Below the pieces are notes generated by a model. The model ran no database searches and was not told the DNA's origin. It saw only the letters and a list, made by a program, of their open reading frames with translations. Shown piece after piece: positions 36,143 through 45,366 of a stretch of 64,000 nt of DNA (its first letter is position 1; the number at the start of each line of letters is the position of its first letter). Position numbers and translations under genes: made by a program. Source of the stretch: an uncultured Chlorobiaceae bacterium (GTDB taxonomy: Bacteria > Bacteroidota > Chlorobiia > Chlorobiales > Chlorobiaceae). Location: the NCBI GenBank assembly GCA_903839405.1, contig CAIMCD010000026.1:1-64000 (forward strand), given 5' to 3'.

Positions 36143-36856
36143 ATGATTCGATTTTTTGCAATGGTTGTTTTGGTGGTGATGATGGCGCTTCCGGTAGCGG
36201 GCCGCTTGGTGGCGGGTGAAAAAATTCCATTCCAGACCAATCTTTCCCAACTCTCCCAATCTCCCGACCTGAAAAACAGGATCAATCCGAAGGTGCTCTC
36301 CATGGCGCTCTCCGGCTATTACTCCCTCAAAGAGCAGGGCAAGGTAGGGCGTGAGGGTATTTTGACCGTTATTGATTTCAACCGCCCCTCGGTTGATGAG
36401 CGCCTGTTTGTGATTGATATCAACCGGGGCCGCCTGCTCTACTCCGGGCTTGTGGCACACGGTAGCGGCAGTGGTGATAACTATGCCGAAAATTTTTCCA
36501 ATGCGTCTGGCTCCCATCAGAGCAGCCTTGGTTTTTTTACTACCGGCCCTACCTATTCCGGCAAGCATGGTTACTCGCTTAAACTGCTTGGCATGGAGCG
36601 GGGGATTAATGACCATGCCGAATCACGAAGCATTGTTATTCACGGCGCAGACTATGTTTCATACGACTTTATCCGCAAGCACGGCCGTCTTGGCCGGAGC
36701 CAGGGGTGCCCAGCCCTCTCGTTTGAGAGTTTTCAGCAGGTTATTGAGCTGATCAAAGGGGGAAGCTGCCTTTTTATTTATCACGCGGCAAATGATTATG
36801 TTATGAAGTCAACCATTCTCAACCCTGAAATTGCCCGACGGCCGACACTCTCTTAG
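36143..36856 (+). CDS. L,D-transpeptidase-like murein protein (YkuD_2 type)
   Basis: A protein of about 237 residues with an N-terminal signal or anchor helix (MIRFFAMVVLVVMMALPVAGRLVAG). The catalytic region holds a HGADYVSYDFIRKHGRLGRSQGCPALSF block in which HG...SQGCPA is the YkuD-like His/Cys active site of the single-domain murein L,D-transpeptidase relatives (DUF/PF13645 type). Enzymes of this fold form 3-3 crosslinks or attach proteins to peptidoglycan. The track start at 36044 adds 33 residues before the helix. ATG 36143, with GAGTGAGG upstream, is preferred. It is directly followed by a second L,D-transpeptidase. Confidence 0.75.
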   Translation: MIRFFAMVVLVVMMALPVAGRLVAGEKIPFQTNLSQLSQSPDLKNRINPKVLSMALSGYYSLKEQGKVGREGILTVIDFNRPSVDERLFVIDINRGRLLYSGLVAHGSGSGDNYAENFSNASGSHQSSLGFFTTGPTYSGKHGYSLKLLGMERGINDHAESRSIVIHGADYVSYDFIRKHGRLGRSQGCPALSFESFQQVIELIKGGSCLFIYHAANDYVMKSTILNPEIARRPTLS

Positions 36857-36871
36857 CACGATTTATAATCT

Positions 36872-38572
36872 ATGTTTGGAATTCTTCTTCTCTGGCTTGC
36901 CTTCTCCCCACTCCAGCCGGTTGCGCCAAAACCTGAAGCTGTGCGGCAGGAGCAGCTTCATACCAATGGTGTTCAGCCGCTCACTCAGAACAACCTTGAG
37001 AGTAACCCGGTAGCGGAAAAGATTCGCACTCATTTCAAGCAGCTCCTTACGAGGAAGAGTCCGGAGGGTGGGCGGGCACGGGAGCTCTTCAACATCCGCT
37101 TTGCGCAGTTCTATGAAGCCCGGGGGTATCAGCCGGTATGGACGAAGCCTGCCATGATTACGGAGCTGATCAGTGCGGTTGAGGCTGCCGGGGATGACGG
37201 GCTTGACTCTAGAGACTATCACCTGCAGGAGATTCGGGAGTATTTCCAAAAGCCGCCGGCCACCCCGGAGTTGCAGGCCTGTTACGACCTGCTTTTGAGC
37301 GATACCTTTCTTACCCTTGCCAGCCATCTGCATTATGGCAAGGTTGATCCGGTGAGCCTTGATACAAACTGGAATCTCAGCAATGCCGCAAGCCGCACGG
37401 CTTGGGAGTTGCGGCTTCAGAATGCCCTTGCCTCAGAACAGGTTTCGGCCATTTTGAAGGAGCTTCGTCCGCAGCACCCAAAATATGAGCTGCTCCGGAA
37501 AGGGCTTGCCCGATACCGGGCCATTGCCCGGAGTGGTGGCTGGCATGGTGTGTCGGACGGGCCGCCGCTGAAAGAGGGGATGCGGGACAGTCGTGTTCAG
37601 CAACTGCGTCGCCGGCTTGAAGCATCGGGCTGGCTTGTTGCCGCAAAAGCACCAGCCTCACAGCTCTATAACCGTGAGGTGGCTGAAGGGGTCAAGCGTT
37701 TTCAGGAGAGTTGCGGCATGAAACCGGACGGTGTAGCTGGAGTTGCAACCCTCAAAATGCTCAATATTCCTCTTGAGCGCCGCATTGAAGAGATACGCAT
37801 CAACCTTGAGCGCTACCGCTGGTTTCTCGGCGACCTTGGCCCGACCTACGTGATGGTCAACATCGCAAGCTTTACCCTGCACTATGTTGAGAACAACAGT
37901 TTCAAGTGGGGCACACGGGTGATTGTTGGAAAGCCGGCGCGCGAAACGCCGATCTTCAAGGCCGATATGCAGTATATTGTTTTTAATCCCCAATGGGTGA
38001 TTCCGCCAACCATTCTCGGAAAGGATGCGCTTCCGGCAATCCGCAAAAGCCGCTCCTATCTCGCAACCAAAAAGCTGAGCGTTATTGACCGTAACGGTCA
38101 TCAGGTTGATCCAGAATCGGTTAACTGGTCACAATACTCGGGCGCCAACTTCCCCTACCGTCTGCAGCAGAGTTCGGGCGATCACGGTGCGCTCGGCCGG
38201 ATCAAGTTTATGCTGCCGAACCCGCATGTTGTTTACCTGCACGACACGCCGACCAAAGATCTCTTTGAAAAGAGTTCCCGAACCTTCAGTTCCGGCTGCA
38301 TCAGGGTTGAAAATCCGCTGGATCTGGCGGAACTGGTGTTGCAGGATAGCGTGAAATGGAGCGGTGAGCGGATCCGGGAGGCGATCGATCGGGGCAAGAC
38401 CAGCACGGTTTACCTGCCGAAACGGATTCCGGTTTTTATTCTCTACATGACGGCGGTGGCCAAGGGCGATACGGTTATCTTCCTTGAGGATGTCTATAAC
38501 CGTGATGACACGGTGCTTAAAGCACTCAATAAACCGGTTCCCCAATATAAAATGGAAAGCTGCGGCTTGTAA
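36872..38572 (+). CDS. L,D-transpeptidase, YcbB/LdtD type
   Basis: A 566-residue exported protein. An N-terminal hydrophobic signal (MFGILLLWLAFSPL) is followed by a scaffold region with FYEARGYQPVWT and DDGLDSRDYHL, a peptidoglycan-binding domain (RVQQLRRRLEASGW to GVAGVATLKMLNIP), and the YkuD catalytic domain with MVNIASFTLHYVEN and the active-site HDTPTKDLFEKSSRTFSSGCIRVENP (Cys in SSGCIR). This order is exactly that of E. coli YcbB/LdtD, which makes 3-3 crosslinks in the periplasm. It lies 15 bases after another YkuD-fold gene and four bases before an SRPBCC gene. Confidence 0.88.
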   Translation: MFGILLLWLAFSPLQPVAPKPEAVRQEQLHTNGVQPLTQNNLESNPVAEKIRTHFKQLLTRKSPEGGRARELFNIRFAQFYEARGYQPVWTKPAMITELISAVEAAGDDGLDSRDYHLQEIREYFQKPPATPELQACYDLLLSDTFLTLASHLHYGKVDPVSLDTNWNLSNAASRTAWELRLQNALASEQVSAILKELRPQHPKYELLRKGLARYRAIARSGGWHGVSDGPPLKEGMRDSRVQQLRRRLEASGWLVAAKAPASQLYNREVAEGVKRFQESCGMKPDGVAGVATLKMLNIPLERRIEEIRINLERYRWFLGDLGPTYVMVNIASFTLHYVENNSFKWGTRVIVGKPARETPIFKADMQYIVFNPQWVIPPTILGKDALPAIRKSRSYLATKKLSVIDRNGHQVDPESVNWSQYSGANFPYRLQQSSGDHGALGRIKFMLPNPHVVYLHDTPTKDLFEKSSRTFSSGCIRVENPLDLAELVLQDSVKWSGERIREAIDRGKTSTVYLPKRIPVFILYMTAVAKGDTVIFLEDVYNRDDTVLKALNKPVPQYKMESCGL

Positions 38573-38576
38573 CACT

Positions 38577-39047
38577 ATGTCATTTCCGGTTGCTTTTTCG
38601 CTTCAATGGGAGTTCACGACCTCCTCTGCTCCCGATCAGGTTTTTGCGCTATTGGCCGACGTTCCCCGCTCGGCTTCCCATTTTCCGAAAGTCGGTCAAC
38701 TGGTTGATCTCGGCGGCAACACCTACCGCTGGGAGATGGAAAAGATCGGCATCGGTGGCTATACCCTGCAGCAGACCATCTACGCCTGTCGCTACAGCGC
38801 TGACGCCGCTGCACTGCAGGTTGGCTGGACGCCGGTTGCCGGAGTCGGAAACGGGATTGTGGAAGGGGGGTGGCAGGTCACCCCAAACGCGGGCGGCTCA
38901 ACGGTTACCTTCACAACCAAAGGCGAGCTGAGCGTCGATTTCCCCTCCTTCCTCCAGTTCATCATCGCCCCCCTCGTTCAGTTGGAGTTCACCGGCCTGA
39001 TAGAGAGCTACATTAAAAACCTGCAGGAGAGCTTCAGCAAGTTGTGA
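38577..39047 (+). CDS. SRPBCC/START-like domain protein
   Basis: A protein of about 156 residues: SLQWEFTTSSAPDQVFALLADVPRSASHFPKVGQLVDLGGNTYRWEME, the polyketide-cyclase/SRPBCC helix-grip pattern, continuing with a strand-rich core and the closing long helix (LVQLEFTGLIESYIKNLQESF). These proteins bind hydrophobic ligands in a cavity. The ligand is unknown. The track start at 38484 reads through the end of the LdtD gene. ATG 38577, four bases after that stop, is preferred and suggests co-translation. Confidence 0.72.
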   Translation: MSFPVAFSLQWEFTTSSAPDQVFALLADVPRSASHFPKVGQLVDLGGNTYRWEMEKIGIGGYTLQQTIYACRYSADAAALQVGWTPVAGVGNGIVEGGWQVTPNAGGSTVTFTTKGELSVDFPSFLQFIIAPLVQLEFTGLIESYIKNLQESFSKL

Positions 39048-39117
39048 CGAGGGTTTAAGGCTGAAGACATCTCTTTCTATGCCCCTGATGGGCTACGGTG
39101 CTGGTTGAAAAATGAGG

Positions 39118-40335
39118 TCACGCGCTTTGGGGCAGGCGGCCGTTCCAGCAGCGGAGCGGCTCTTTTTCGATCATGATGGTGCAATAGTTGCACATGGTGC
39201 ATCGCGAAACATTTTGCTTCCCCTCCTCGAACTTCCTGACGAGGGAGGGTTCGATAATGAAGGGGCGACACATGGAGACGAAATCGGCCGCTCCGTCCGT
39301 AATAGCCCGTGATGCATCGTCGAGGGTATGCATCCCACCAACCACCACCACCGGGATTGAAACTGCCTTCCTGATGAGAGCCGCCACCTCAAGGTTGTAT
39401 GAACGGTATGGCTTCGGGCTCGCCGGACCGATCAGCGGCAGGATGCGGGCAAACCCCGGCCTCAGCATTTTTGGTAGAGCGGCCACCTTGAAATTGGCTG
39501 CGAGCAGCGCGTCGGTCGGTATCTTGGGCCCCCGCATGACCGCCAGCCCTTCGCTAATCGTACCGGAAGATATCTCCAAAGCGGAGCACCCGGATGCCTC
39601 CAGCATCTTCGCGATCTTCACCGCCTCATCAGGGCGCATCCCGCCCTTCATGCCATCGTAACCGTTCATTTTTGCCAGCACCGGATAATCCCCGAGCCGG
39701 TGCCGGATCCCCTTCATGATCTCTGAAACGATCCGGAAGCGGTTTTCGAGAGAGCCGCCCCAGCGATCCCGCCTTCGGTTGGTGTAGCCGGAGAGAAACT
39801 GCGCCAGAAGGTAGCCGTGCGCCAGATGCAACTGCACCCCGTCGAAACCCGCAGTCTGCACTCGTGTTGCTGCATCCACAAAGGCTTCGATGATCTTCCT
39901 TATCCCATCTTCCGTCAGCTCCTGCGGCACCTCCTCGCTGAAATAACGGTCGCGTAGCGGTGAAGGAGCAACCGTGCTCATGCCGGTCACAGCCGAACGG
40001 GTCTGACTGCCGCAATGGGCAATCTGCATAATTATCGGCACGCCCTCCTGGTGCACCGCGTCAACGAGCCGCCGGTAAGCCGGTACCAGCCGGTCGTCAT
40101 GCATCATCAGCATCCCGGGGAAACTGCACCTGCCCTGGGGCAGCACACCTGCATAGCCGGTAATAATGGCGCCAACACCGCCCCTTGCAAGGCGGAGATA
40201 GAGCTTTTCAAGCGACTCCAGCGGTGCCCCATCGGCATCGGCCATCCCCTCATGCGTTGCCGAACGGATAAAGCGGTTGCGAATGGATATTCCGCCGATT
40301 TGAGCCGGCTCAAAGATATTTGGTGATTCCGTCAT
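39118..40335 (-). CDS. NADH:flavin oxidoreductase (Old Yellow Enzyme family)
   Basis: An FMN-dependent TIM-barrel enzyme of about 405 residues. It starts IFEPAQIGGISIRNRFIRSATHEGMADADGAP and has the OYE active-site block DGVQLHLAHGYLLAQFLSGYTNRRRDRWGGSLENR and the FMN phosphate-binding IPVVVVGGMHTLDDA. A C-terminal Cys cluster (RCTMCNYCTIM) might bind FeS or metal and recalls the longer dienoyl-CoA reductase group, but the second (FAD/NAD) half of those enzymes is missing. The substrate is unknown. The track start at 40383 adds 16 residues. ATG 40335 is natural. It appears monocistronic. Confidence 0.85.
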   Translation of the reverse strand: MTESPNIFEPAQIGGISIRNRFIRSATHEGMADADGAPLESLEKLYLRLARGGVGAIITGYAGVLPQGRCSFPGMLMMHDDRLVPAYRRLVDAVHQEGVPIIMQIAHCGSQTRSAVTGMSTVAPSPLRDRYFSEEVPQELTEDGIRKIIEAFVDAATRVQTAGFDGVQLHLAHGYLLAQFLSGYTNRRRDRWGGSLENRFRIVSEIMKGIRHRLGDYPVLAKMNGYDGMKGGMRPDEAVKIAKMLEASGCSALEISSGTISEGLAVMRGPKIPTDALLAANFKVAALPKMLRPGFARILPLIGPASPKPYRSYNLEVAALIRKAVSIPVVVVGGMHTLDDASRAITDGAADFVSMCRPFIIEPSLVRKFEEGKQNVSRCTMCNYCTIMIEKEPLRCWNGRLPQSA

Positions 40336-40625
40336 GAACATTGAAGCGTGAAGATTGTTTTTCGAAGTGAGCTTTTGTTGCAATTTGGGAAATCAATCCG
40401 AAATAAAAATTGATCTATGTCACAATCTTTACTTGAAGATGCGGATGGTGGTGGGGTGCTTTGGCATTAACGAGTGATGCGGAGGTCATGATCGGAATAT
40501 GTCAACAAAGATGTCCGTTTCGATACGACTTGATGCGCCTGAAATGAACATCACATGTATTTTTAACTCGATCTATCTCGGGATAAAAGCCCCATTGCGG
40601 TATAAAGGTTTATGGGTAGGGTGTA

Positions 40626-42374
40626 TTAATCTTCGCTTGTCATTGATAGCAGTTTGCTGATGAAGTGATGGACATCATCATGAATTTCATCGTGTGTCAT
40701 GCTCATTGCCACCTGATCACGCAGGAGCTGAAAAGAGGGAGTCGCATTTCGCAACTGATGGAAGAGGGAGTTATTGTTTTCAAACAACAGCTTTTTCCCA
40801 TCCACCACACTGAAGATATTTGCCGTAACCTCTTTCCAGCTTTTTCCTGGTGGTAGGGTTAAATTTTCGGCTGCAAAAAATCCATCAATGGATTTAAGCA
40901 CCGGTTGTGCAAAAAGGTCATCTTCCTGGCACTCCATCTGTTGCAAGGCAGTTCGTTTCCATGCGTTCGGAACAAGCAGGTAGTTTTCGATATTTTTCCG
41001 TCTCCACTCGGCAAGGGTTGGGTTGTCCAACGCCGGATGAAATGCATTCTCACTGCTGTCATAATCAAAGAGCATCAGCCGTGAGACCTTTGGGATGATC
41101 TGTTGCAGTGCAGCATAATGTTGATCGGCAGACTCTTTCATTGTTTTTTTGTCACCGCCATTCATCGGCTTGAAACAGAGCTTGTCCATAGCCACTTGTG
41201 CTCCGCATATGCCAGCCCAGGCCCGCAGGATTCGTTCATCACTTTCACCTTCCACATAAAGGATGTATGGCGAAGCCATCAGCCTGACAATCTCTTCGTT
41301 TGATACTTCCGACATGGCCCGCAATACTTCTGGGATAGAGTCAATACGCTTTGGTTGCTGGCTCATCATGGAGACAATCTGAGAAGCATCAACTCCCCGT
41401 GCAAACTCTTCGGCATGAGTGGCAATCAGGAATTGGGTGTTTCGTTCAAACGATTTTCGCTTGAAAAAATCAAGAATTTCCCGCTGCAGGTTGACGTGCA
41501 GATGGGCATCCGGTTCATCAAGCAGGATGGTTGTCGGCTTGTAACCGTACAAAAAAGCAAGCAGTGTAAGGGTTTGATGAAAACCGCTTCCTCCTGCAAT
41601 AATATCAAACTCTTTGCCATTCTGGCGATAGTCCACCGTTATATAGACATCTTTTTGCGAATCATACTTTGGCTCTCCGATTTTTACCTAAAACCATCGC
41701 TCAACAATTGCAGCTAATTCCAGCCACTCTTCCGTAGGATTACTGTTTTTTTGAGTTCGGCCATCAACCCCTTTTTCTGGAGAGGGGCAGACTCTCAACA
41801 ATAAATTACGCAATACACTGCCTGGCTGTCCTTTGCCTGCCTGCTGCCGAATTGGAGCAACATCCAGCCATTTTTCTGTCGGCTCCAAGCCTGAAAAAGG
41901 AGGTACATAGGCGATTTTTGGTAGGTTATTATCTTGTTCAAGTTTACGAAATCTTGTCCATCCACCCTCAGGAATGGCATAGATCGTTTGCGGAGAGTGG
42001 TAGCGCAATTCAACCCCGAAGATTTCGGTGTGACCGGGTGTGACTTGCCATTCCACCAAGATCTCGATAAGAATAAATTCCTGTTTCTTTTTTCCGTTGA
42101 TGAGAGGATATGCCCGATCTGTACGGTTTTTCCATAACAGATTGAACTCCGGAACCGGCAGAGCAGTGAAGTTGGGGAGTACAATTTGTATCCCTTGAGA
42201 GCCACTACGGTTAGATCGGTGGAATTCGTCCACACAATACTGCCATATTGCCAATGCCTGAAGCACGGTGCTTTTTCCGCTGTTATTTCTGCCGACAAGC
42301 AGATCAAATGGGGTGAAATCGTAACTCTGTTCCCCTACATTCTTGAAATTTCGCAGTGTCAAGCGGGTAATCAT
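40626..42374 (-). pseudogene. OLD-like AAA ATPase with TOPRIM nuclease domain, interrupted by an amber codon
   Basis: One continuous 582-codon frame broken by a single TAG at 41690-41688. The ORF track shows it as 41688-42374 and 40626-41636, but both halves and the 17 codons between are in the same frame, and the sequence reads through smoothly (IVERWF-stop-VKIGEPKYDSQKDVYI). The first half has Walker A VGRNNSGKST. The second has the ABC-like signature GGSGFHQTL, Walker B TTILLDEPDAHLH, the H-loop IATHAEEF and a TOPRIM-like YVEGESDERIL with LFDYDSSEN. Together this is the OLD/GajA-type ATP-dependent nuclease layout. No UvrD-like helicase partner lies next to it. TAG could replace CAG (Gln). 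It is probably a freshly inactivated defence gene, or it is expressed by readthrough. Confidence 0.75.
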
Positions 42375-42924
42375 AAGGGTATTCCAGTTTTACTGGCCAT
42401 TGGTAATTCAGCTTTTCTCAACATTATGAATATTTTTTCATGATCACAATATTTTGAACACCTTCGCTTTTTCGGTTTTTGAATCGGTATAATGAACTCC
42501 GCCGGACGCTGGCGGCGGGGAAGTTTCATTCAAATCTTTTATAACCTGAATCGGTGTGCAATGACCTAATAGTTTTTGAGGAATATGGTAGCTATATAGT
42601 TTACAATATTTCTCAATTGTTTTTTCTAACTCCTGAAGATTTTTAACTCGTTTTTGCTGAAGCAGTTCTTCGATTCTTCCGTTAAAGCGTTCAACCATGT
42701 CGTTGGTTTTATCAAGCGGTGCTCAATTCAGCTTACCTTCGAAGTTCCAATCGCTGCATTCTCAGGATTGAGGATGCGCTTGTGAAAATTCTGCTTTCCA
42801 AATCGGTACAGTAGTCAACGCCGTCCGCAGGGAGAAGGAATACCAATCCTTCTCTTTTCAAAACCATTTTTATATTTTTGCTAGGAAATGCAGCGCTTCT
42901 GAGACCAACCGGATACCAACAGAG
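42375..42924. other. Region of decayed mobile DNA (550 bases)
   Basis: Apart from the transposase remnant listed below, no gene is visible. A GC-rich hairpin lies at 42495-42524 (aactccgccg...gcggcggggaagtt). The part at 42728-42840 shows short peptide-like segments in several frames but nothing I can assign. The next gene starts at 42925. Confidence 0.5.
42444..42727 (-). pseudogene. IS481-type transposase remnant (C-terminal end)
   Basis: The frame from 42698 reads NDMVERFNGRIEELLQQKRVKNLQELEKTIEKYCKLYSYHIPQKLLGHCTPIQVIKDL, the end of an rve/DDE integrase-core transposase of the IS481/IS3 type. Just before it, in a shifted frame, IEHRLIKP recurs, the usual segment ahead of a HPQTN-MVERFNG motif, so a small deletion has removed the join. 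Only this terminal piece is left, without the catalytic DD. The last 20 or so codons (TSPPPASGG...) are not transposase-like. Confidence 0.7.
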
Positions 42925-43533
42925 ATGGCTACTCCTCGCACTATTCTGGCAATTGTTGGCAGTTACCGTAAAGGGGGCATGATTGACGGTGCCGTGGATG
43001 AAATTCTTCGCTCTGCACGGGAGGCGGGTGCCGAGACTCGCAAGATTTTTTTAATTGACCGCAAACTTTCATTCTGTACCAATTGCAGGAGCTGCACCCA
43101 AAAGGCGGGTAGCGGCCATGGCCTCTGTGTGCTTGATGACGATATGGAGAGCCTGTTTGGTGAGTTGGATCGGGCTGACGCCATTGTGCTTGGCTCCCCG
43201 ATGAATGCCGGCACGGTGACGGCCGTGATGAAGCTCTTTATTGAACGGCTGGTTGCTACGGCTTACTGGCCCTGGGGAGCAGCGGCTCCGAAAAGCCGGA
43301 ACCCCGAGAAAACGAAAAAAGCGGTGCTGGTGGCCTCTTCGGCCGCTCCGGCTTTTCTGGCAAGGTTTTCGGGAGATATTGTGAAGCGACTCAAAACGGC
43401 GGCTGGTATGCTTGGAGCCTCGATAATCGGCACGCTCTTTATCGGTCTTGCGGCGCAGCATCAGCATCAGGAGCTGAGCGAGCGTACCATCAAAAAAGCC
43501 CGACTCCTTGGCCAGAAACTCGCGACCGCCTGA
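42925..43533 (+). CDS. NAD(P)H-dependent FMN reductase/flavodoxin-like protein
   Basis: A 202-residue flavodoxin-fold protein. ILAIVGSYRKGGMIDGAVDEILRSARE is the FMN phosphate-binding start, and ADAIVLGSPMNAGTVTAVMKLFIERL is the usual flavin-ring segment. A Cys-rich stretch (FCTNCRSCTQKAGSGHGLC) between them is found in the iron-sulfur flavoprotein/NADPH-dependent FMN reductase group (four Cys with irregular spacing), so a cluster or metal is possible. The partner is unknown. It stands alone between the IS remnant and a small protein gene. Confidence 0.8.
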   Translation: MATPRTILAIVGSYRKGGMIDGAVDEILRSAREAGAETRKIFLIDRKLSFCTNCRSCTQKAGSGHGLCVLDDDMESLFGELDRADAIVLGSPMNAGTVTAVMKLFIERLVATAYWPWGAAAPKSRNPEKTKKAVLVASSAAPAFLARFSGDIVKRLKTAAGMLGASIIGTLFIGLAAQHQHQELSERTIKKARLLGQKLATA

Positions 43534-43698
43534 GTTTCACGGTAAAGGCAATGCGCTCTTGGCGTTGTATCGAAGTGATCTGCATTGTAATGGGGGTTCT
43601 TTTTGTATACTTTCACTTTTCCGGGGATCACATTCGCTCATTGCCCTGGTTATGAGAGATGACTCTTTGTTGTATACAATTTGCTAACTACTTCTGCT

Positions 43699-44055
43699 AT
43701 GAAACTCTTTCTGCATCGCAATCCTGATATCGGAGTTAAAAAACCCGCTTCCTCCCTTTTCAGTTGCTGCTCTTCGGGCGACCCAAACACAGCCCGCCCC
43801 GAGCCGCTCAAGGCTTGTGGCTTTCGGGCTTCACCGGCCGTGGCGATCGGAGCCCTCGCGCTTGGTGCTTTGGCCATCGGAGCACTTGCCATCGGCACCA
43901 TGACGATTGGCAGACTTTTCTTGGGCAAACTCAACATCGGTAACGCCCGCATTAAAAAACTCTCCATTGATGAGTTGATCATCGCTCACTCAGAGGGCGG
44001 CCCCACCTCCCTGCAGGGAAGCGGGGCGGATGAAGCGCCGGCAAGAGAGCGGTAG
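43699..44055 (+). CDS. Small protein with IG-repeat (pentapeptide-like) core
   Basis: A 118-residue protein with a regular repeat in the middle: AIGALALGALAIGALAIGTMTIGRLFLGKLNIGNARIKKLSIDELII, in which [AL]-I-G recurs about every five residues. This makes a right-handed beta-helix (pentapeptide-repeat-like) rod. The N-terminal 50 residues are Cys/Pro-rich and the C-terminus is Ser/Gly-rich. No enzyme motif is visible. ATG 43699 is preferred over the track's TTG 43681. The function is unknown. Confidence 0.6.
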   Translation: MKLFLHRNPDIGVKKPASSLFSCCSSGDPNTARPEPLKACGFRASPAVAIGALALGALAIGALAIGTMTIGRLFLGKLNIGNARIKKLSIDELIIAHSEGGPTSLQGSGADEAPARER

Positions 44056-44233
44056 AGCGATTGGCTGGCTGGCGGATAAAAAAAACACCAATGAAAGGTG
44101 AGATCGGGATGGATTAAAGGCTATACTCCTTTTCAGAACCCTCTTTTCTGTTTCTCACTCCCGGCTGTTTCGGGAGCGGGTCTGGTCACTTGGTCGTGGG
44201 GAGAGGCTGAAAGAAATGTAACCCTTTGTACTC

Positions 44234-44773
44234 ATGAATGTTCTCTCTGAATCTCCTCTGCTTGACGAGTTGTTTCTGCCTTATAAGTCGGTGCTCGCTG
44301 GTGATTACGATGGTTACCGGAACCACGCTATGCGCGTTTTGAACTTTTGCCGGGCGCTTGCCGGTGAGGGTGAGGGGGTAGAGGATAAAATCGTCATTGC
44401 TGCTGTGTTTCACGATCTTGGCATCTGGACCGAGAGGAGCTTCGACTACCTTCATCCCTCCCAACTACTTGCCCGGAATTACCTTGATAGAGCCGGTAAA
44501 GCGTCGTGGAGTGAAGAGATAGAGGCCATGATCGCCGAGCATCACAAGCTTACCCGCTACAAGGAGCACCCCACGTGGCTGGTTGAAGCTTTCAGGAAGG
44601 CCGACTGGATTGATATTACGGGCGGCCTGCTCCGCTACCGTCTGGAGGATGATTTTGTGACCGATGTGCTTGAAGCTTTTCCCAACGCCGGATTCCATCG
44701 GAACCTGCTTGCGCTCTTTCGCCAACGCCTGAAATCCCACCCGTTCTCTCCACTGCCCATGATGAAGCTGTAA
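44234..44773 (+). CDS. HD domain-containing hydrolase
   Basis: A 179-residue protein with the HD pattern: YRNHAMRVLNFCRAL (first His), VIAAVFHDLGIWTERSFDYLHPSQ (HD pair), MIAEHHKLTRY and WLVEAFRKADWIDITGG (the distal acidic residue), as in small single-domain HD phosphohydrolases. Such proteins act on nucleotide phosphates. The target is not predictable. It starts at ATG 44234 after a 178-base spacer that contains a short perfect hairpin (ctcccg/cgggag near 44158-44176). Confidence 0.75.
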   Translation: MNVLSESPLLDELFLPYKSVLAGDYDGYRNHAMRVLNFCRALAGEGEGVEDKIVIAAVFHDLGIWTERSFDYLHPSQLLARNYLDRAGKASWSEEIEAMIAEHHKLTRYKEHPTWLVEAFRKADWIDITGGLLRYRLEDDFVTDVLEAFPNAGFHRNLLALFRQRLKSHPFSPLPMMKL

Positions 44774-44954
44774 CAGGGGAGAGGGGGAAGTGCCAGATAT
44801 CGGGTATCGGGGTTTTTCTCTTCCTCTGGATTTGCCTATCTTTTCCATGGTAAAGGGATGCCCTTATTGGGTTAGCTTTTACAGGGTAGCCTCACGAGAA
44901 GAGTTCTTTTTATTTTCGGGACAGTTATTAATCAATTCAAATAAAGGAGAGTAG

Positions 44955-45341
44955 ATGAAAAAAGTAATGATTGCTTTGGTGGCGCTTGTGTTGATGAGTG
45001 GCTCTGCCTTTGCCAAGCAGGCTGCGGCCGTGAAAGCTCAGAGTGACGCTATGCCGCAGATGAACATGATGATGTGTGACGGCACGATGGGCTCGATGTG
45101 CCCGATGAACGACGTGATGCAGGCAATGCTGGAAACCATCAAAACACAGCAGAAGCTGATTGTGAGTGGCAATGCGTCAGAGAAACAGGAGCTGGTGAAA
45201 GAGCTGGATCAAAAAATTGCAGCGCTTGAAGCCGGCCTGACTAAAATGAAAGCCATGCCGATGCCCTGTATGCAGAATCCAGCGTGTCCTCAGCCAAAAG
45301 CTTCCGCCAGCAAGGGACCAAAGAGACCAATTAAGCGTTAA
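44955..45341 (+). CDS. Secreted Met/Cys-rich small protein
   Basis: A 128-residue exported protein. The signal peptide MKKVMIALVALVLMSGSAFA is textbook with AFA cleavage. The mature part has a Met/Cys-rich segment (MPQMNMMMCDGTMGSMCPMNDVMQAML), a charged helix (ASEKQELVKELDQKIAALEAGLTKM), and a second Met/Cys-Pro segment (KAMPMPCMQNPACPQP). Such Met/Cys clusters often bind copper or another soft metal, but no family name is assigned. The RBS AAAGGAGAG sits just before the ATG. A bidirectional terminator follows. Confidence 0.7.
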   Translation: MKKVMIALVALVLMSGSAFAKQAAAVKAQSDAMPQMNMMMCDGTMGSMCPMNDVMQAMLETIKTQQKLIVSGNASEKQELVKELDQKIAALEAGLTKMKAMPMPCMQNPACPQPKASASKGPKRPIKR

Positions 45342-45366
45342 CGGTCATTGCTGAATCGGTAGTAAA

